Source of the DNA: Streptomyces cinnabarinus
Lineage (GTDB): Bacteria; Actinomycetota; Actinomycetes; Streptomycetales; Streptomycetaceae
Direction of reading: 5' to 3'
Assembly: GCF_027270315.1 (NCBI RefSeq)
Contig: NZ_CP114413.1
Location: forward strand, 6,200,001 to 6,264,000
Length of the DNA stretch: 64,000 nt
Shown here in pieces: positions 46,021 through 54,955 of this stretch. Position 1 is the stretch's first letter. Every line of letters begins with the position of its first letter. The notes below the pieces were generated by a model. That model searched no databases and was not told the DNA's origin. It worked only from the letters and a program-made list of their open reading frames with translations. The translations under genes and the position numbers were made by a program.

Positions 46021-46937
46021 CTGTCCTCCCCGTGGTGGCAGGCGACCAGTCGGCCGTCCGTGTGCCGCGGTTCCGGCTCGCGCTCCCGGCAGATGTCCGT
46101 GGCGAGCGGGCAGCGCGGGGCGAAGGCGCAGCCCGGCGGGAGCGCGCCGGGCGCCGGGGGAGTGCCGGGGAAGGTGGGCAGACGGCGCCCGTCGACGTGC
46201 TGCGGCAGAGAGGCCAGCAGGCCCGCCGTGTAGGGAGCCAGCGGACGCTCCAGTACCCGCCGCGCCGGGCCGAGTTCGGCCAGGCGCCCGGCGTACAGGA
46301 CCAGCGCGCGGTCCGCGTGCTCGCGCACGACGTCCAGCTCATGCGTGACCAGTACCAGCGCCGCCCCGACGGACTCGCGCCGCTCGGCGAGGACCCGCAG
46401 CACCTGGTCCCGGCGCTCCTCGTCCAGGGCCGTGGTGGGCTCGTCCGCGACCAGGACGTCCGGCGAGTTGATCGTGGCCATGGCGATGACCGCGCGCTGC
46501 CGCATGCCGCCGGAGAACTCGTGCGGATACGAGCGCGCCCGGCGCGCGGCGTCGGGGATGCCCACCCCTTCGAGCGCCGCCACCGCCCTCGCCCTCGCCG
46601 CCGAGCGCGACACGCGCGCCACCGACCGCACGGCCGCCGCGAGTTGGTCGCCCACGGGATGCACGGGGGAGAGGGCGGACAGGGCGTCCTGCGGGACAAG
46701 CGCGATCCGACGGCCGCGCGCGGCCGAGAGATCCGGCCGTACGGTCCCCGTCATGGCCGCGGCGCGCGGCAGCATGCCGAGGAGCGCTCGGGCGGTGAGG
46801 GACTTGCCCGCACCCGACTCGCCGACGATCGCGAGGACTTCGCCCGGAAGGACGTCGAAGGACAGTCCGCGCACCACCTCCACCCCAGCGAAGGCGATCC
46901 GCAGATCACGCACCGAGAGCAGCGGCTCGGACCCCAA
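46017..46937 (-). CDS. ABC importer ATPase, DppD/NikD type
   Basis: The first ATPase of the importer, about 306 residues. Walker A is GESGAGKSLT, the signature FSGGMRQRA and Walker B VLVADEP; the C-terminal extension of oligopeptide ATPases is present with its Cys pattern (PGCAFAPRCPLATDIC). The frame is open far upstream inside the permease gene; the start is the TTG at 46937, with AAGGAGG six bases before it, overlapping the permease end by 32 bases. Coupled to both neighbours. Confidence 0.9.
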   Translation of the reverse strand: MGSEPLLSVRDLRIAFAGVEVVRGLSFDVLPGEVLAIVGESGAGKSLTARALLGMLPRAAAMTGTVRPDLSAARGRRIALVPQDALSALSPVHPVGDQLAAAVRSVARVSRSAARARAVAALEGVGIPDAARRARSYPHEFSGGMRQRAVIAMATINSPDVLVADEPTTALDEERRDQVLRVLAERRESVGAALVLVTHELDVVREHADRALVLYAGRLAELGPARRVLERPLAPYTAGLLASLPQHVDGRRLPTFPGTPPAPGALPPGCAFAPRCPLATDICREREPEPRHTDGRLVACHHGEDR

Positions 46938-48648
46938 CAGGGGCCTCCTTCCCGGCCTTCCGGCCCTGTGCGTACGCGGCCCCCGACACCGCCAGCCCCG
47001 CCAGCAGGGCCAGCGCCACGGCCGGGGCGAGGGCGGCCCACGGCGCGCGTTCGATGTAGGCGCGCGACTCGTCGAGCAGCAGACCCCACTCGGGGGCGGG
47101 CGGCTGTGCGCCCAGGCCCAGGAAGCCCAGGGCGGCGAGGGCGAGGGCCATGCCGGGCAGCCGGAGCAGGGCGTGCCGGGCGACCGGCGCGGCCACCGAC
47201 GGCAGCACATGCCGGGTGAGGATCCACCAGGGGGTCGCGCCGATGGCCCGCTGGGCGGTGAGGAACGCCGACGCCCGTACCTCCTGCACCAGCGCCGCCG
47301 CGTGGGCGGCCGGCGGGGGCCAGGAGATCAGCGCGACGGCGAGGGCCGCGCCGCCGGTGCCGGGTCCGGCGGCGGCCGCGACCAGGATGCCGACGATCAC
47401 CGGCGGGAGCGCGTTCGCGATGTCGGCGGCGCCCGCCGCGACCCCGGGGAGAAAGCCCAGCGCGAGCCCCACCAGCAGACTCAGCAGACAGACGGCGGCC
47501 GCGGTGCCGACCGTCGGCGCGGCCCCGTGTCCCAGCCGGGCGAGGACGTCTCGGCCGAGCCCGTCCGTGCCGAGCGGATGCGCCCAGGACGGCGCGGCCA
47601 GCCGCGCGGCCGTGCGAACCGTGTACGGGTCCCGCGCCAGGCCCCAGCCGATCACCCCCGCGAGGACCGTGAACAGCGTCAACGGCACCGCCGGATGCGT
47701 GCGGACCGGTCGAGCGGCCGGCAGATCGAGCCCGGCGTCCCGCAGCGCGGGCCCGAGCAGCCGACGCCGCAGCCGGGCGGCCACGGCACCCGTCACCAGG
47801 CCCAGCGCCAGCAGGGCCAGCACCGCCCCCTGGAGCAGCGGCAGGTCCTGCGACTTCGCCGCCCCCAGCGCGGTACGGCCGATGCCCGGCACCGCGAACA
47901 CCGTCTCCACGGCCACCGCGCCACCCGTGAGTCCCACGGCGGCCATCCCGAACTGGGGTACCAGCGGCGGCAGTACGCGTCGGAGCGCGGCGCCCGCGAC
48001 GAACGCCCGGCTCACCCCGGCGCCCCGCCAAAGCTCCACCCACCGCTCGTCCAGTACACCGGGCAGCGCGTCCGCGACCAGCCGGCCGAGCAGACCGCCC
48101 GCCGGGACACCGAGGGCGAGCGCGGGCAGCACCAGGTACCCGGGACCGGCCCAGCCCGAGGTCGGCAGCCATCCCAGCCACACCCCGCACACCAGCAACG
48201 CGACCGTGGCCAGCAGGAATTCGGGCACCGCGGCCAGCATCGCGGCCCCCGCCCCGGCCGACCCGCGGCCCCGGACCAGCACCGGCGCGACCAGCGCGGC
48301 GGCCAGCGGCACCGCGACCCCCAGGGCGGCGGCCATCAGCCCCAGCGAGACCTGGAGTCCGGCGGTGACCGACGGCAGCACCTCGCCGCCCGACACCCAC
48401 GACGTCCCGAGATCCCCGCGCACCAGCCCCGCGGCCCAACTCCCCAGCAGCGAAAGGGGCCCGGTGTCGAGCCCGAGATCCGCTCGTACGGCGTCGAGGG
48501 CCTCCCGCGTCGGTTCCCGCTCGGCGGACCGGGCGCGCAGGACGGTGAGCGCGGGGTCCCGGCCGGAGAGCCAGGGCAGCAGGCCCACGGCGGCCAGCAC
48601 CGCGACCAGACACAGGGTCCGGGTCACCCCGGCGGCGGTCGGCCTCAC
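46906..48648 (-). CDS. Fused ABC permease (DppB-DppC type)
   Basis: A single 580-residue protein with both permease domains of a peptide/nickel-type importer. Residues 1-300 correspond to the DppB subunit (coupling helix in WRGAGVSRAFVAGAALRRVL near 215) and residues 310-570 to DppC (coupling helix in IGATPWWILTRHVLPS), joined by a basic linker (RLRRRLLGPALRD). About 12 transmembrane segments. The frame is continuous with no stop or shift, so this looks like a real fusion. The GTG start overlaps the stop of the binding-protein gene by four bases. Confidence 0.88.
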   Translation of the reverse strand: MRPTAAGVTRTLCLVAVLAAVGLLPWLSGRDPALTVLRARSAEREPTREALDAVRADLGLDTGPLSLLGSWAAGLVRGDLGTSWVSGGEVLPSVTAGLQVSLGLMAAALGVAVPLAAALVAPVLVRGRGSAGAGAAMLAAVPEFLLATVALLVCGVWLGWLPTSGWAGPGYLVLPALALGVPAGGLLGRLVADALPGVLDERWVELWRGAGVSRAFVAGAALRRVLPPLVPQFGMAAVGLTGGAVAVETVFAVPGIGRTALGAAKSQDLPLLQGAVLALLALGLVTGAVAARLRRRLLGPALRDAGLDLPAARPVRTHPAVPLTLFTVLAGVIGWGLARDPYTVRTAARLAAPSWAHPLGTDGLGRDVLARLGHGAAPTVGTAAAVCLLSLLVGLALGFLPGVAAGAADIANALPPVIVGILVAAAAGPGTGGAALAVALISWPPPAAHAAALVQEVRASAFLTAQRAIGATPWWILTRHVLPSVAAPVARHALLRLPGMALALAALGFLGLGAQPPAPEWGLLLDESRAYIERAPWAALAPAVALALLAGLAVSGAAYAQGRKAGKEAPVGVRAAALGA

Positions 48649-50129
48649 CTGACGTAGGTGTCCGCCGTGACCAGCTCACGCTCGCGCGGGTCGTGCGCGG
48701 CGCCGACGACCCGCTCGGCGTCGCCCTGGACGACCCGCTCGTGCAGCAGCGGGATCGCGGCATCGGTCGCCAGCACGGCGGCCTCGGCGGCGACGACGGC
48801 CTTGCGGCGGGCCGCACCGGTCGCGGTCCCGCCCGCCTTCGTGAGCGCCTCGTCGACCGAGGAGTCGGCGAGCCGGGAGAGGTTGAAGGAGCCGTCCGAG
48901 GCGAAGTCGCTGTACAGATACGCGGCCGGGTCGCCGCAGTCGAGGACGGTGGCCCGGGAGAGGAGGAAGGCGTCGAACTCGCCCGCCAGCGCGTCGGATT
49001 CGATGTTCGCGTACTCGCGGATCTCCAGCCGTACCTCGAACCCGGCCTGCTGGAGTTGCTGTTGCAGCGTGGCGGCGACCTCGGGAAGCTCGGCGCGGTC
49101 GGTGAAGGTGCCGAGGGTGATGGTCTCCCCCTTCGCCTTCGTCGCCGTCGGCCGCCGTACGTCGGTGCGCAGTTCGGCGGCCCAGGGCAGCGCCGGCCCG
49201 AGCAGGCCCTCGGCGGCATCGGCGCGCCCCTCGTACACGCCTGCCACGATCGACCCGGTGTCGATCGCCTCACGGGCGGCGGCACGCAGGGCGGCCTTGG
49301 CGAACGGGCCGCCGGAGGTGTTGAGGTACAGGGTGTTGGTCCGCGGCATCGGGACCTCGGTGATCCGCTCCTCGTCCAGCAGGGCCGCCTGCGACACCGG
49401 TACGGCCTCGACGATGTCGGCCTCGCCGCTGCGCAGGGCGGCGGCGCGGGCGGTGCCGTCGGGCACGAACGTGACGTCGATGCCGGGGGCCTTGGCCCGC
49501 TCGCCCCAGTAGTCGTCGTACCGGTCCAGGGCGGCGGAGGCGGTGCCGTTCACCTTCGTCAGCTCGAAGGGGCCGGTGCCGGCGCCGACGGGGTTCACCG
49601 TCTTCCCGCGGTACGCCCGCGCGGCGAGGACCGAGAGCTGCGGGGAGCTGAGCCGTTGCGGGACCAAAGGATCCTCGGTGGCGGTGGTGACCACGACCCG
49701 GTCCCCGTCGGCCCGCGCGGTCAGCTCGACGCCGTCCAGGATGCGGGGCTCGGGGGAGGCGTCGGCGGCGGCCCTGAGGGACCGTACGACCGCTTCGGCG
49801 TCGAATTCGGTGCCGTCGTGGAAGGTCACGCCCTTGCGTATCGCGAAGGTCCAGGTCCGGCCGGAGCGCCGCCACTCGGTGGCCAGCGCGGGCCGGGCGT
49901 CGCCCCGCGCGTCCAGCTTCACCAGGGTCTCCGCCGTCGACCAGCGCGAGAGCTTGAACGCGTCGTCGGAGAGCGGGGACAGGCCCGAGCGCGGCGGCTG
50001 CATCATCGCGAGCCGGATCCGCTCGCCCGTGCCGGAGCCGGTGCTCCCGGTGCCGGCGAAGCAGCCGGTGAGCAGCGCGGCGGCGGCGGTGACCGCGGTG
50101 AGGGACAGCAGACGGGCGGGGACGCGCAC
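48645..50129 (-). CDS. ABC importer solute-binding lipoprotein, family 5
   Basis: A 494-residue extracytoplasmic lipoprotein of the peptide/nickel/metallophore-binding family 5. The signal ends in LLTGC with lipidated Cys23. Family features include FAIRKGVTFHDGTEFDAEAV near residue 100 and NTLYLNTSGGPFAKAALRAA. The substrate is not evident: no His-rich loop is seen, so it more likely binds a chelated metal or peptide than a free ion. First gene of the operon, preceded by a Zur-like box. GTG start with GGAG six bases upstream. Confidence 0.87.
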   Translation of the reverse strand: MRVPARLLSLTAVTAAAALLTGCFAGTGSTGSGTGERIRLAMMQPPRSGLSPLSDDAFKLSRWSTAETLVKLDARGDARPALATEWRRSGRTWTFAIRKGVTFHDGTEFDAEAVVRSLRAAADASPEPRILDGVELTARADGDRVVVTTATEDPLVPQRLSSPQLSVLAARAYRGKTVNPVGAGTGPFELTKVNGTASAALDRYDDYWGERAKAPGIDVTFVPDGTARAAALRSGEADIVEAVPVSQAALLDEERITEVPMPRTNTLYLNTSGGPFAKAALRAAAREAIDTGSIVAGVYEGRADAAEGLLGPALPWAAELRTDVRRPTATKAKGETITLGTFTDRAELPEVAATLQQQLQQAGFEVRLEIREYANIESDALAGEFDAFLLSRATVLDCGDPAAYLYSDFASDGSFNLSRLADSSVDEALTKAGGTATGAARRKAVVAAEAAVLATDAAIPLLHERVVQGDAERVVGAAHDPRERELVTADTYVR

Positions 50130-50186
50130 GGCACACTCCGGGTAAAGGGGTGGTCAAAGGTTGAGCGTGCGACGACCGTAGCATGA

Positions 50187-50201
50187 TGATAATCGTTTTC
50201 A
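50187..50201. promoter_or_regulatory. Zur-like metal-responsive box upstream of the ABC importer
   Basis: TGATAATCGTTTTCA matches the 15-base 7-1-7 palindromic form TGAnAA-nnn-TTnTCA. It closely resembles the zinc regulator (Zur) boxes I recall from actinobacteria, and differs from the DmdR and Nur sites. It lies 58 bases before the binding-protein start, in a place where bound repressor would block the promoter (minus-strand TATCAT/TACGGT). The match is from memory, not from a motif search. Confidence 0.6.
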
Positions 50202-50228
50202 GAAACCTCTGTCGGGTGCCTTTCGGGG

Positions 50229-51395
50229 CTACAGCCGCGCCCCCTTCAGCGCCATGTGCAGTAGCAGCCGGTCCTCCCCGTCGTCCAGGTCGAGGCCCGT
50301 CAACTGCTCGACCCGGGAGAGGCGGTAGTAGAGGGTCTGCCGGTGGATGCCGAGCTCGGCGGCGGTGCGCGCGGCCTGGCCCGCGCAGTCGAGGTAGACC
50401 TCGGCGGTACGGGCGAGTTCACGGTGGGCCGGGGCGAGCAGCGGGGTCACCGTCGCGTCCTGCGCCGCCTCCGCGGGCAGCGCGGTCAGCAGGCGGTACG
50501 GCCCGATGCGGGACCACTCCGCGACGGGCCCGAGCCGGGGCTCGGCCAGCACCGCGCGCGCCGCGGCGGACGCCTCCCGCCAGGCCGGGCCCAGCTCCAC
50601 CAGCCCGGCCCGGGCGGCCGCGATCCCCGCCCCGCCGCCGCCCGCGCGCTCCAGCAGCCGCCCGGCCGCGGAGGTCGCCGGGGTCAGCACCTCGGGGGAG
50701 CGCAGCCGGATCAGCAGCGCCAGCGAGTGGGCCGTCGCACCCCACGGCACCGTGCACAGGGCCGTCGCGCCCGGCACCGTGCGCACCGACGGGGCGTCGT
50801 CGGGGTCGGCCGAGGGCCAGGGGGCCACGCAGACCACCGTGTGCAGGGAGTCGGCGCGCGAGCCCAGGGCGGTGCGGAGTTCGGCGACGGCCATGTCGCT
50901 CTGCCAGCCGCGCTCGGCGGTGAGGACGGCCCGCAGTTCCCGGGTGAGGTCGGCACCGTGCTGGGCCTCGTCGGCGAGCAGGTCGCCGATGCGGGCGGTG
51001 ACCGCCATCGCGGCGGTCAGCTGGGCGTCGGTGGGGCCCGGGTCGTCGTCCAGGAGCCAGACGTAGCCGAGGACGACACCCCGATGGCGTACCGGCAGGC
51101 AGATGCGGCCGCGGTAGACACCGGCCTCGGGGGTCGGCGGGATCCGGACCGGGGCGCTCGCCCGGGTGATGCCGAAGCCCTCGAACCAGGCGCGGACGGC
51201 GGCGGTGGAGCGGCGGGTCAGGATCGAGCGGGTGCGCACGGGGTCGAGCGCCGAGGCGTCCAGCTCGTCCTCGCTGTCGTACGCGCCGAAGGCGATCAGC
51301 TCGAAGTCGCGGTTCTCCAGCGTCGCGGGGACGCCCAGCAGCTCCGAGATCTCGTCGACCAGCTCCTGGTAGTCACCCCTGAATTCCGACGTCAC
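50229..51395 (-). CDS. PucR family transcriptional regulator
   Basis: A 388-residue regulator. The central part is the PucR/GGDEF-like domain and the C-terminus an HTH_30 helix-turn-helix (AAELGIHRQTLYYRLSRVEQLTGLD). It is divergent from the proline dehydrogenase gene, so it probably controls proline catabolism in response to proline or a derivative. I start at GTG 51395, preceded by GGGAG nine bases away; ATG 51434 is an alternative, but it would include the operator palindrome. Confidence 0.87.
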   Translation of the reverse strand: MTSEFRGDYQELVDEISELLGVPATLENRDFELIAFGAYDSEDELDASALDPVRTRSILTRRSTAAVRAWFEGFGITRASAPVRIPPTPEAGVYRGRICLPVRHRGVVLGYVWLLDDDPGPTDAQLTAAMAVTARIGDLLADEAQHGADLTRELRAVLTAERGWQSDMAVAELRTALGSRADSLHTVVCVAPWPSADPDDAPSVRTVPGATALCTVPWGATAHSLALLIRLRSPEVLTPATSAAGRLLERAGGGGAGIAAARAGLVELGPAWREASAAARAVLAEPRLGPVAEWSRIGPYRLLTALPAEAAQDATVTPLLAPAHRELARTAEVYLDCAGQAARTAAELGIHRQTLYYRLSRVEQLTGLDLDDGEDRLLLHMALKGARL

Positions 51396-51426
51396 TCGGG
51401 CATTCTCCCGCACTTTCTGAGGTCCC

Positions 51427-51442
51427 TCATACATCTGTATGA
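51427..51442. promoter_or_regulatory. Candidate PucR operator
   Basis: TCATACA-tc-TGTATGA, a palindrome with perfect 7-bp arms, lies in the divergent region between the PucR gene and proline dehydrogenase. It overlaps the probable PucR promoter and is 136 bases before the proline dehydrogenase start. Confidence 0.5.
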
Positions 51443-51577
51443 GATCTGCGGCACGGATGCGTGACACCTGTCGATGGCCCACGATCGGAGGGATCCTTAG
51501 GTTTCACGGTGGTTCTCCGTGCTGTTGCCCCAAGCGTGGGGTTACGGCCAGTTTCTGATGGTTTGTGGAGGTGCCCC

Positions 51578-52504
51578 GTGCTGGGTCCCGTGATTCTCGC
51601 CGCGTCGCGCAGCGACCGGATGCGACGTCTGGTCTCGGCGGCCCCGGTCACCAAGCAGGTCGTGGACCGCTTCATCCCGGGCGAGACCGTGGACGAGATC
51701 GTCCCGATCATCGAGAGCCTCACGGACCGGGGCCTGGAGCTGACCATGGACGTGGTCGGCGAGGACATCACCACCCCCGAGCAGGCCGAGGCCGCCCGGG
51801 ACGCCTATCTGGAGCTGATCGACCGGCTCAAGGGCCTGGAGCTCGGCACACGCGCCGAGATGTCGGTGAAGCTGTCGATGTTCGGCCAGGCGCTGGAGGG
51901 CGGCCACGAGCTGGCCCTCGCCAACGTCCGCCCGGTCGTCGAGGCCGCCGCCGCCATCGGCACCACGGTCACCCTGGACGCCGAGGACCACACCACCCTC
52001 GACTCGATGTTCGCCATCCACGAGGAGCTGCGGAAGGACTTCCCGCAGACCGGCTGCGTCATCCAGGCCTACCTCTTCCGCACCGAGGCGGACGCCCGCC
52101 GCCTCGCCCAGGACGGCAGCCGCGTCCGCATCGTCAAGGGCGCCTACAAGGAGCCCGCCTCGGTCGCCTATCAGGACAAGGCCGAGATCGACAAGGCGTA
52201 TGTCCGGATCATGCGCATCCTCATGGAGGGCTCCGGGTACCCGATGATCGGGTCCCACGACCCGCGTCTGATCTCCATCGCCCAGGAACTGGCCGCACGC
52301 GCCGGGCGAAAGCTCGACGAGTACGAGTTCCAGATGCTGTACGGCATCCGCGGCGAGGAACACCTGCGCCTCGCCGCCGAGGGCCACCGCATGCGCGTCT
52401 ACACGGCCTACGGCACCGACTGGTACGGCTACTTCATGCGACGGCTGGCGGAGAAGCCGGCGAACCTGCGCTTCTTCGTCCGCTCGATGATCACCAAGGG
52501 CTAG
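51578..52504 (+). CDS. Proline dehydrogenase
   Basis: A 308-residue FAD enzyme oxidising L-proline to pyrroline-5-carboxylate, with electrons passed to the respiratory chain. The monofunctional PutA-type barrel shows the FAD motif region VIQAYLFRTEADARRLAQ, the conserved IVKGAYKEP and the substrate end YEFQMLYGIRGE. GTG start with GGAGGTG upstream. Followed 39 bases later by the P5C dehydrogenase, so the pair forms one catabolic operon. Confidence 0.93.
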   Translation: MLGPVILAASRSDRMRRLVSAAPVTKQVVDRFIPGETVDEIVPIIESLTDRGLELTMDVVGEDITTPEQAEAARDAYLELIDRLKGLELGTRAEMSVKLSMFGQALEGGHELALANVRPVVEAAAAIGTTVTLDAEDHTTLDSMFAIHEELRKDFPQTGCVIQAYLFRTEADARRLAQDGSRVRIVKGAYKEPASVAYQDKAEIDKAYVRIMRILMEGSGYPMIGSHDPRLISIAQELAARAGRKLDEYEFQMLYGIRGEEHLRLAAEGHRMRVYTAYGTDWYGYFMRRLAEKPANLRFFVRSMITKG

Positions 52505-52543
52505 CCCGAAACACCCGCTCACGTACAAGGAGTTACGGATCTC

Positions 52544-54175
52544 ATGGACGCTGTGACCCAGGTCCCCACCCCCGTCAACGAGCCGGTGCACGGCTACGCC
52601 CCCGGCTCGCCCGAGCGCGCCCGTCTTGAGGTCAAGCTCAAGGAGCTGGCCGAGAACCCGATCGAGCTGCCGATGACGATCGGCGGCGAGCGGCGGATGG
52701 GCGGCGGCGAGACCGTCCAGGTCGTGCAGCCGCACAACCACAAGGCCGTGCTCGGCACCTACCGCAACGCCACCCAGGCGGACGCCCAGGACGCCATCGA
52801 CGCGGCCCTCGCCGCCGCCCCGGCCTGGCGCGCGATGTCCTTCGACGACCGCGCGGCGATCATCCTGCGCGCCGCCGAGCTGCTGGCCGGCCCCTGGCGC
52901 GAGACGCTGGCCGCCTCCACCATGCTCGGCCAGTCCAAGACCGCCCAGCAGGCCGAGATCGACACCCCCTGCGAGCTGGTCGACTTCTGGCGCTTCAACG
53001 TCGCCTACGCCCGCCGGATCCTGGCCGAGCAGCCCCCGGCCAACTCCCCGGGCGTGTGGAACCGTCTGGACCACCGCCCGCTGGAGGGCTTCGTCTACGC
53101 GATCACGCCGTTCAACTTCACGGCCATCGCGGGCAACCTGCCCACCGCCCCGGCCCTGATGGGCAACGTCGTGGTGTGGAAGCCGTCCCCGACCCAGACC
53201 CACGCCGCCGTGCTGCTGATGCAGCTGCTGGAGGAGGCCGGGCTGCCCAAGGGCGTCATCAACCTCGTCACCGGCGACGGCATCGAGGTCTCCAAGGTCG
53301 CCCTTGAGCACCGGGACCTCGCGGGCATCCACTTCACCGGTTCCACCAAGACCTTCCAGTACCTGTGGAAGACGGTCGGCACCAACATCGAGAAGTACCG
53401 CTCCTACCCGCGTCTGGTCGGCGAGACCGGCGGCAAGGACTTCGTCGTCGCCCACCCGAGCGCCGACCGCGCGGTGCTGAAGACCGCGCTGACCCGCGGC
53501 GCCTTCGAGTACCAGGGCCAGAAGTGCAGCGCGACCTCCCGGGCCTACATCCCGGCGTCGATCTGGAACTCCGGCTTCAAGGAGGAGTTCGCCGCCGAGG
53601 TCGACTACCTGACCATGGGCGACGTCACGGACCTCTCCAACTTCATCGGCGCCGTCATCGACGAGCGTGCCTTCGCCAAGAACAAGGCCGCCATCGACCG
53701 CGCCAAGTCCGACCCGTCCTGCACGATCGTCGCGGGCGGCTCCTACGACGACTCGGTCGGCTACTTCGTCCGCCCGACCGTCATCGAGTGCGCCGACCCG
53801 GAGAACGAGGTCTTCACGACCGAGTACTTCGGCCCGGTCCTCGCCGTGCACGTCTACGAGGACGAGGCGTACGACGAGATGCTGACCCAGATGGAGTCGG
53901 TCTCGGACTACGCCCTGACCGGCTCGGTCATCTCCGGTGACCGTGCGGCGGCGGCGTACACGATGGAGAAGCTGCGCTACGCGGCCGGCAACTTCTACAT
54001 CAACGACAAGTCGACCGGTGCCGTCGTCGGCCAGCAGCCCTTCGGCGGCGGCCGGGCCTCCGGCACCAACGACAAGGCCGGTGCCCCGCAGAACCTGATG
54101 CGCTGGACGCTGACCCGCGCCATCAAGGAGACGCTGGTCGCGCCGACGGACTACGCCTACCCGCACATGGGCTGA
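52544..54175 (+). CDS. pruA: L-glutamate gamma-semialdehyde (P5C) dehydrogenase
   Basis: Converts pyrroline-5-carboxylate (glutamate semialdehyde) to glutamate with NAD, the second step of proline catabolism. The aldehyde dehydrogenase NAD loop is IHFTGSTKTFQYLW near residue 265, the Glu is in VGETGGKDFVV and the catalytic Cys is in YQGQKCSATSRAYIP near residue 327. 543 residues, normal for monofunctional PruA. ATG start with AAGGAG upstream. A very strong terminator follows. Confidence 0.95.
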   Translation: MDAVTQVPTPVNEPVHGYAPGSPERARLEVKLKELAENPIELPMTIGGERRMGGGETVQVVQPHNHKAVLGTYRNATQADAQDAIDAALAAAPAWRAMSFDDRAAIILRAAELLAGPWRETLAASTMLGQSKTAQQAEIDTPCELVDFWRFNVAYARRILAEQPPANSPGVWNRLDHRPLEGFVYAITPFNFTAIAGNLPTAPALMGNVVVWKPSPTQTHAAVLLMQLLEEAGLPKGVINLVTGDGIEVSKVALEHRDLAGIHFTGSTKTFQYLWKTVGTNIEKYRSYPRLVGETGGKDFVVAHPSADRAVLKTALTRGAFEYQGQKCSATSRAYIPASIWNSGFKEEFAAEVDYLTMGDVTDLSNFIGAVIDERAFAKNKAAIDRAKSDPSCTIVAGGSYDDSVGYFVRPTVIECADPENEVFTTEYFGPVLAVHVYEDEAYDEMLTQMESVSDYALTGSVISGDRAAAAYTMEKLRYAAGNFYINDKSTGAVVGQQPFGGGRASGTNDKAGAPQNLMRWTLTRAIKETLVAPTDYAYPHMG

Positions 54176-54181
54176 TGTTCT

Positions 54182-54235
54182 GACGGGAAGGGGGAGGGGC
54201 CGGGCGATTTCGCCCGGCCCCTCCCCCTTCCCGTC
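54182..54235. terminator. Strong bidirectional terminator after pruA
   Basis: A perfect 25-bp stem (GACGGGAAGGGGG at the outer end) with loop ATTT ends four bases before the stop of the convergent small gene. Confidence 0.9.
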
Positions 54236-54238
54236 CGG

Positions 54239-54445
54239 CTAACCGGGCATCTCCGTCCGCTCCCACCACTCGAACACCGGGAGACTGCCCTGCGGCGTGT
54301 CCGCCCGGCGTGTGGTCTGCCGGAAGTGTTCGTAGCCATTGCGGAGCTCGATCTTCACATCGTCCCCGGGAGCCGGGACCGGGACGATCCGGTCGGCCAG
54401 ATCGTCCGGCCCGCCTTCGAGGAACACCTTCGCCGTGTCGTTCAT
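54239..54445 (-). CDS. Small conserved protein (DUF5988-like)
   Basis: A 68-residue cytoplasmic protein. The start MNDTAKVFLEGGPDDLADR and the motif RNGYEHFRQTT resemble small actinobacterial proteins I recall as DUF5988, often near biosynthetic genes. Function unknown. I start at the ATG 54445; the frame is open for 14 codons upstream. Convergent with pruA. Confidence 0.65.
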   Translation of the reverse strand: MNDTAKVFLEGGPDDLADRIVPVPAPGDDVKIELRNGYEHFRQTTRRADTPQGSLPVFEWWERTEMPG

Positions 54446-54528
54446 GACCTCACCGTTCCCCTCACCTTCACGGTAGTCCCGGGCCACCGGGGCGGATCAG
54501 TCGTGTGGGCCAACTAGCCTTCATCCCT

Positions 54529-54945
54529 GTGTACGGCTACGAACTCCTCCCCGGTCAGGGCCTGATCCTGCCGCGCGGGGCCGGGCGGCTGCTCTTCGGT
54601 ATGAGTGAGCGGGAGGCGCGGTGGACGGTGTCCACGCTCGCCGACGTCCGCGAGACCTGGGTGTGCGGGGCGGCGTGGAGCTTCTGGGCCGCCCATGAGG
54701 GCGTCGAGCTGCTGGTCTGCGGGGCCCCCGATCGGGAGCGGCGGCTGGACTGGCTGAAGCTCGACCGGCTGGGGTCCGGTGCCGCCCCGGTCGGGTGGGC
54801 GGACGTCGACCTCTTCGGCCATGAACAGGACGAGGTGGAGCGGGCGTTGGCAGGCGTCGACCGCGCGGGCGTCGCGCTGACCCGCTCCTCGGGGGCGTAC
54901 CTCCGGGCGGTGACACTCACCGCGGCTCCGGGGCAGGGCCGTTGA
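54529..54945 (+). CDS. Hypothetical protein
   Basis: A 138-residue cytoplasmic protein that I do not recognise. It opens VYGYELLPGQGLILPRGAG, with a conserved-looking WVCGAAWSFWAAHEGVELLV in the middle and a short Asp/Glu-rich helix later. The GTG at 54529 is preceded nine bases away by TAGCCT, a good -10, so it may be translated from a leaderless message; GTG 54505 is an alternative. Eleven bases separate it from the next gene. Confidence 0.6.
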   Translation: MYGYELLPGQGLILPRGAGRLLFGMSEREARWTVSTLADVRETWVCGAAWSFWAAHEGVELLVCGAPDRERRLDWLKLDRLGSGAAPVGWADVDLFGHEQDEVERALAGVDRAGVALTRSSGAYLRAVTLTAAPGQGR

Positions 54946-54955
54946 TACTGGCCGT

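Noticed and set aside
50187..50201. Iron (DmdR) or nickel (Nur) box instead of Zur
   Set aside because: DmdR sites I recall are longer TTAGGTTAG-type palindromes and Nur sites have TTGCAA halves; TGAnAA...TTnTCA with one central base fits Zur better. This is memory, not a matrix search.
43151..50223. Antibiotic biosynthetic gene cluster
   Set aside because: Only transporters and regulators are present; no synthase, peptide synthetase or tailoring enzymes.
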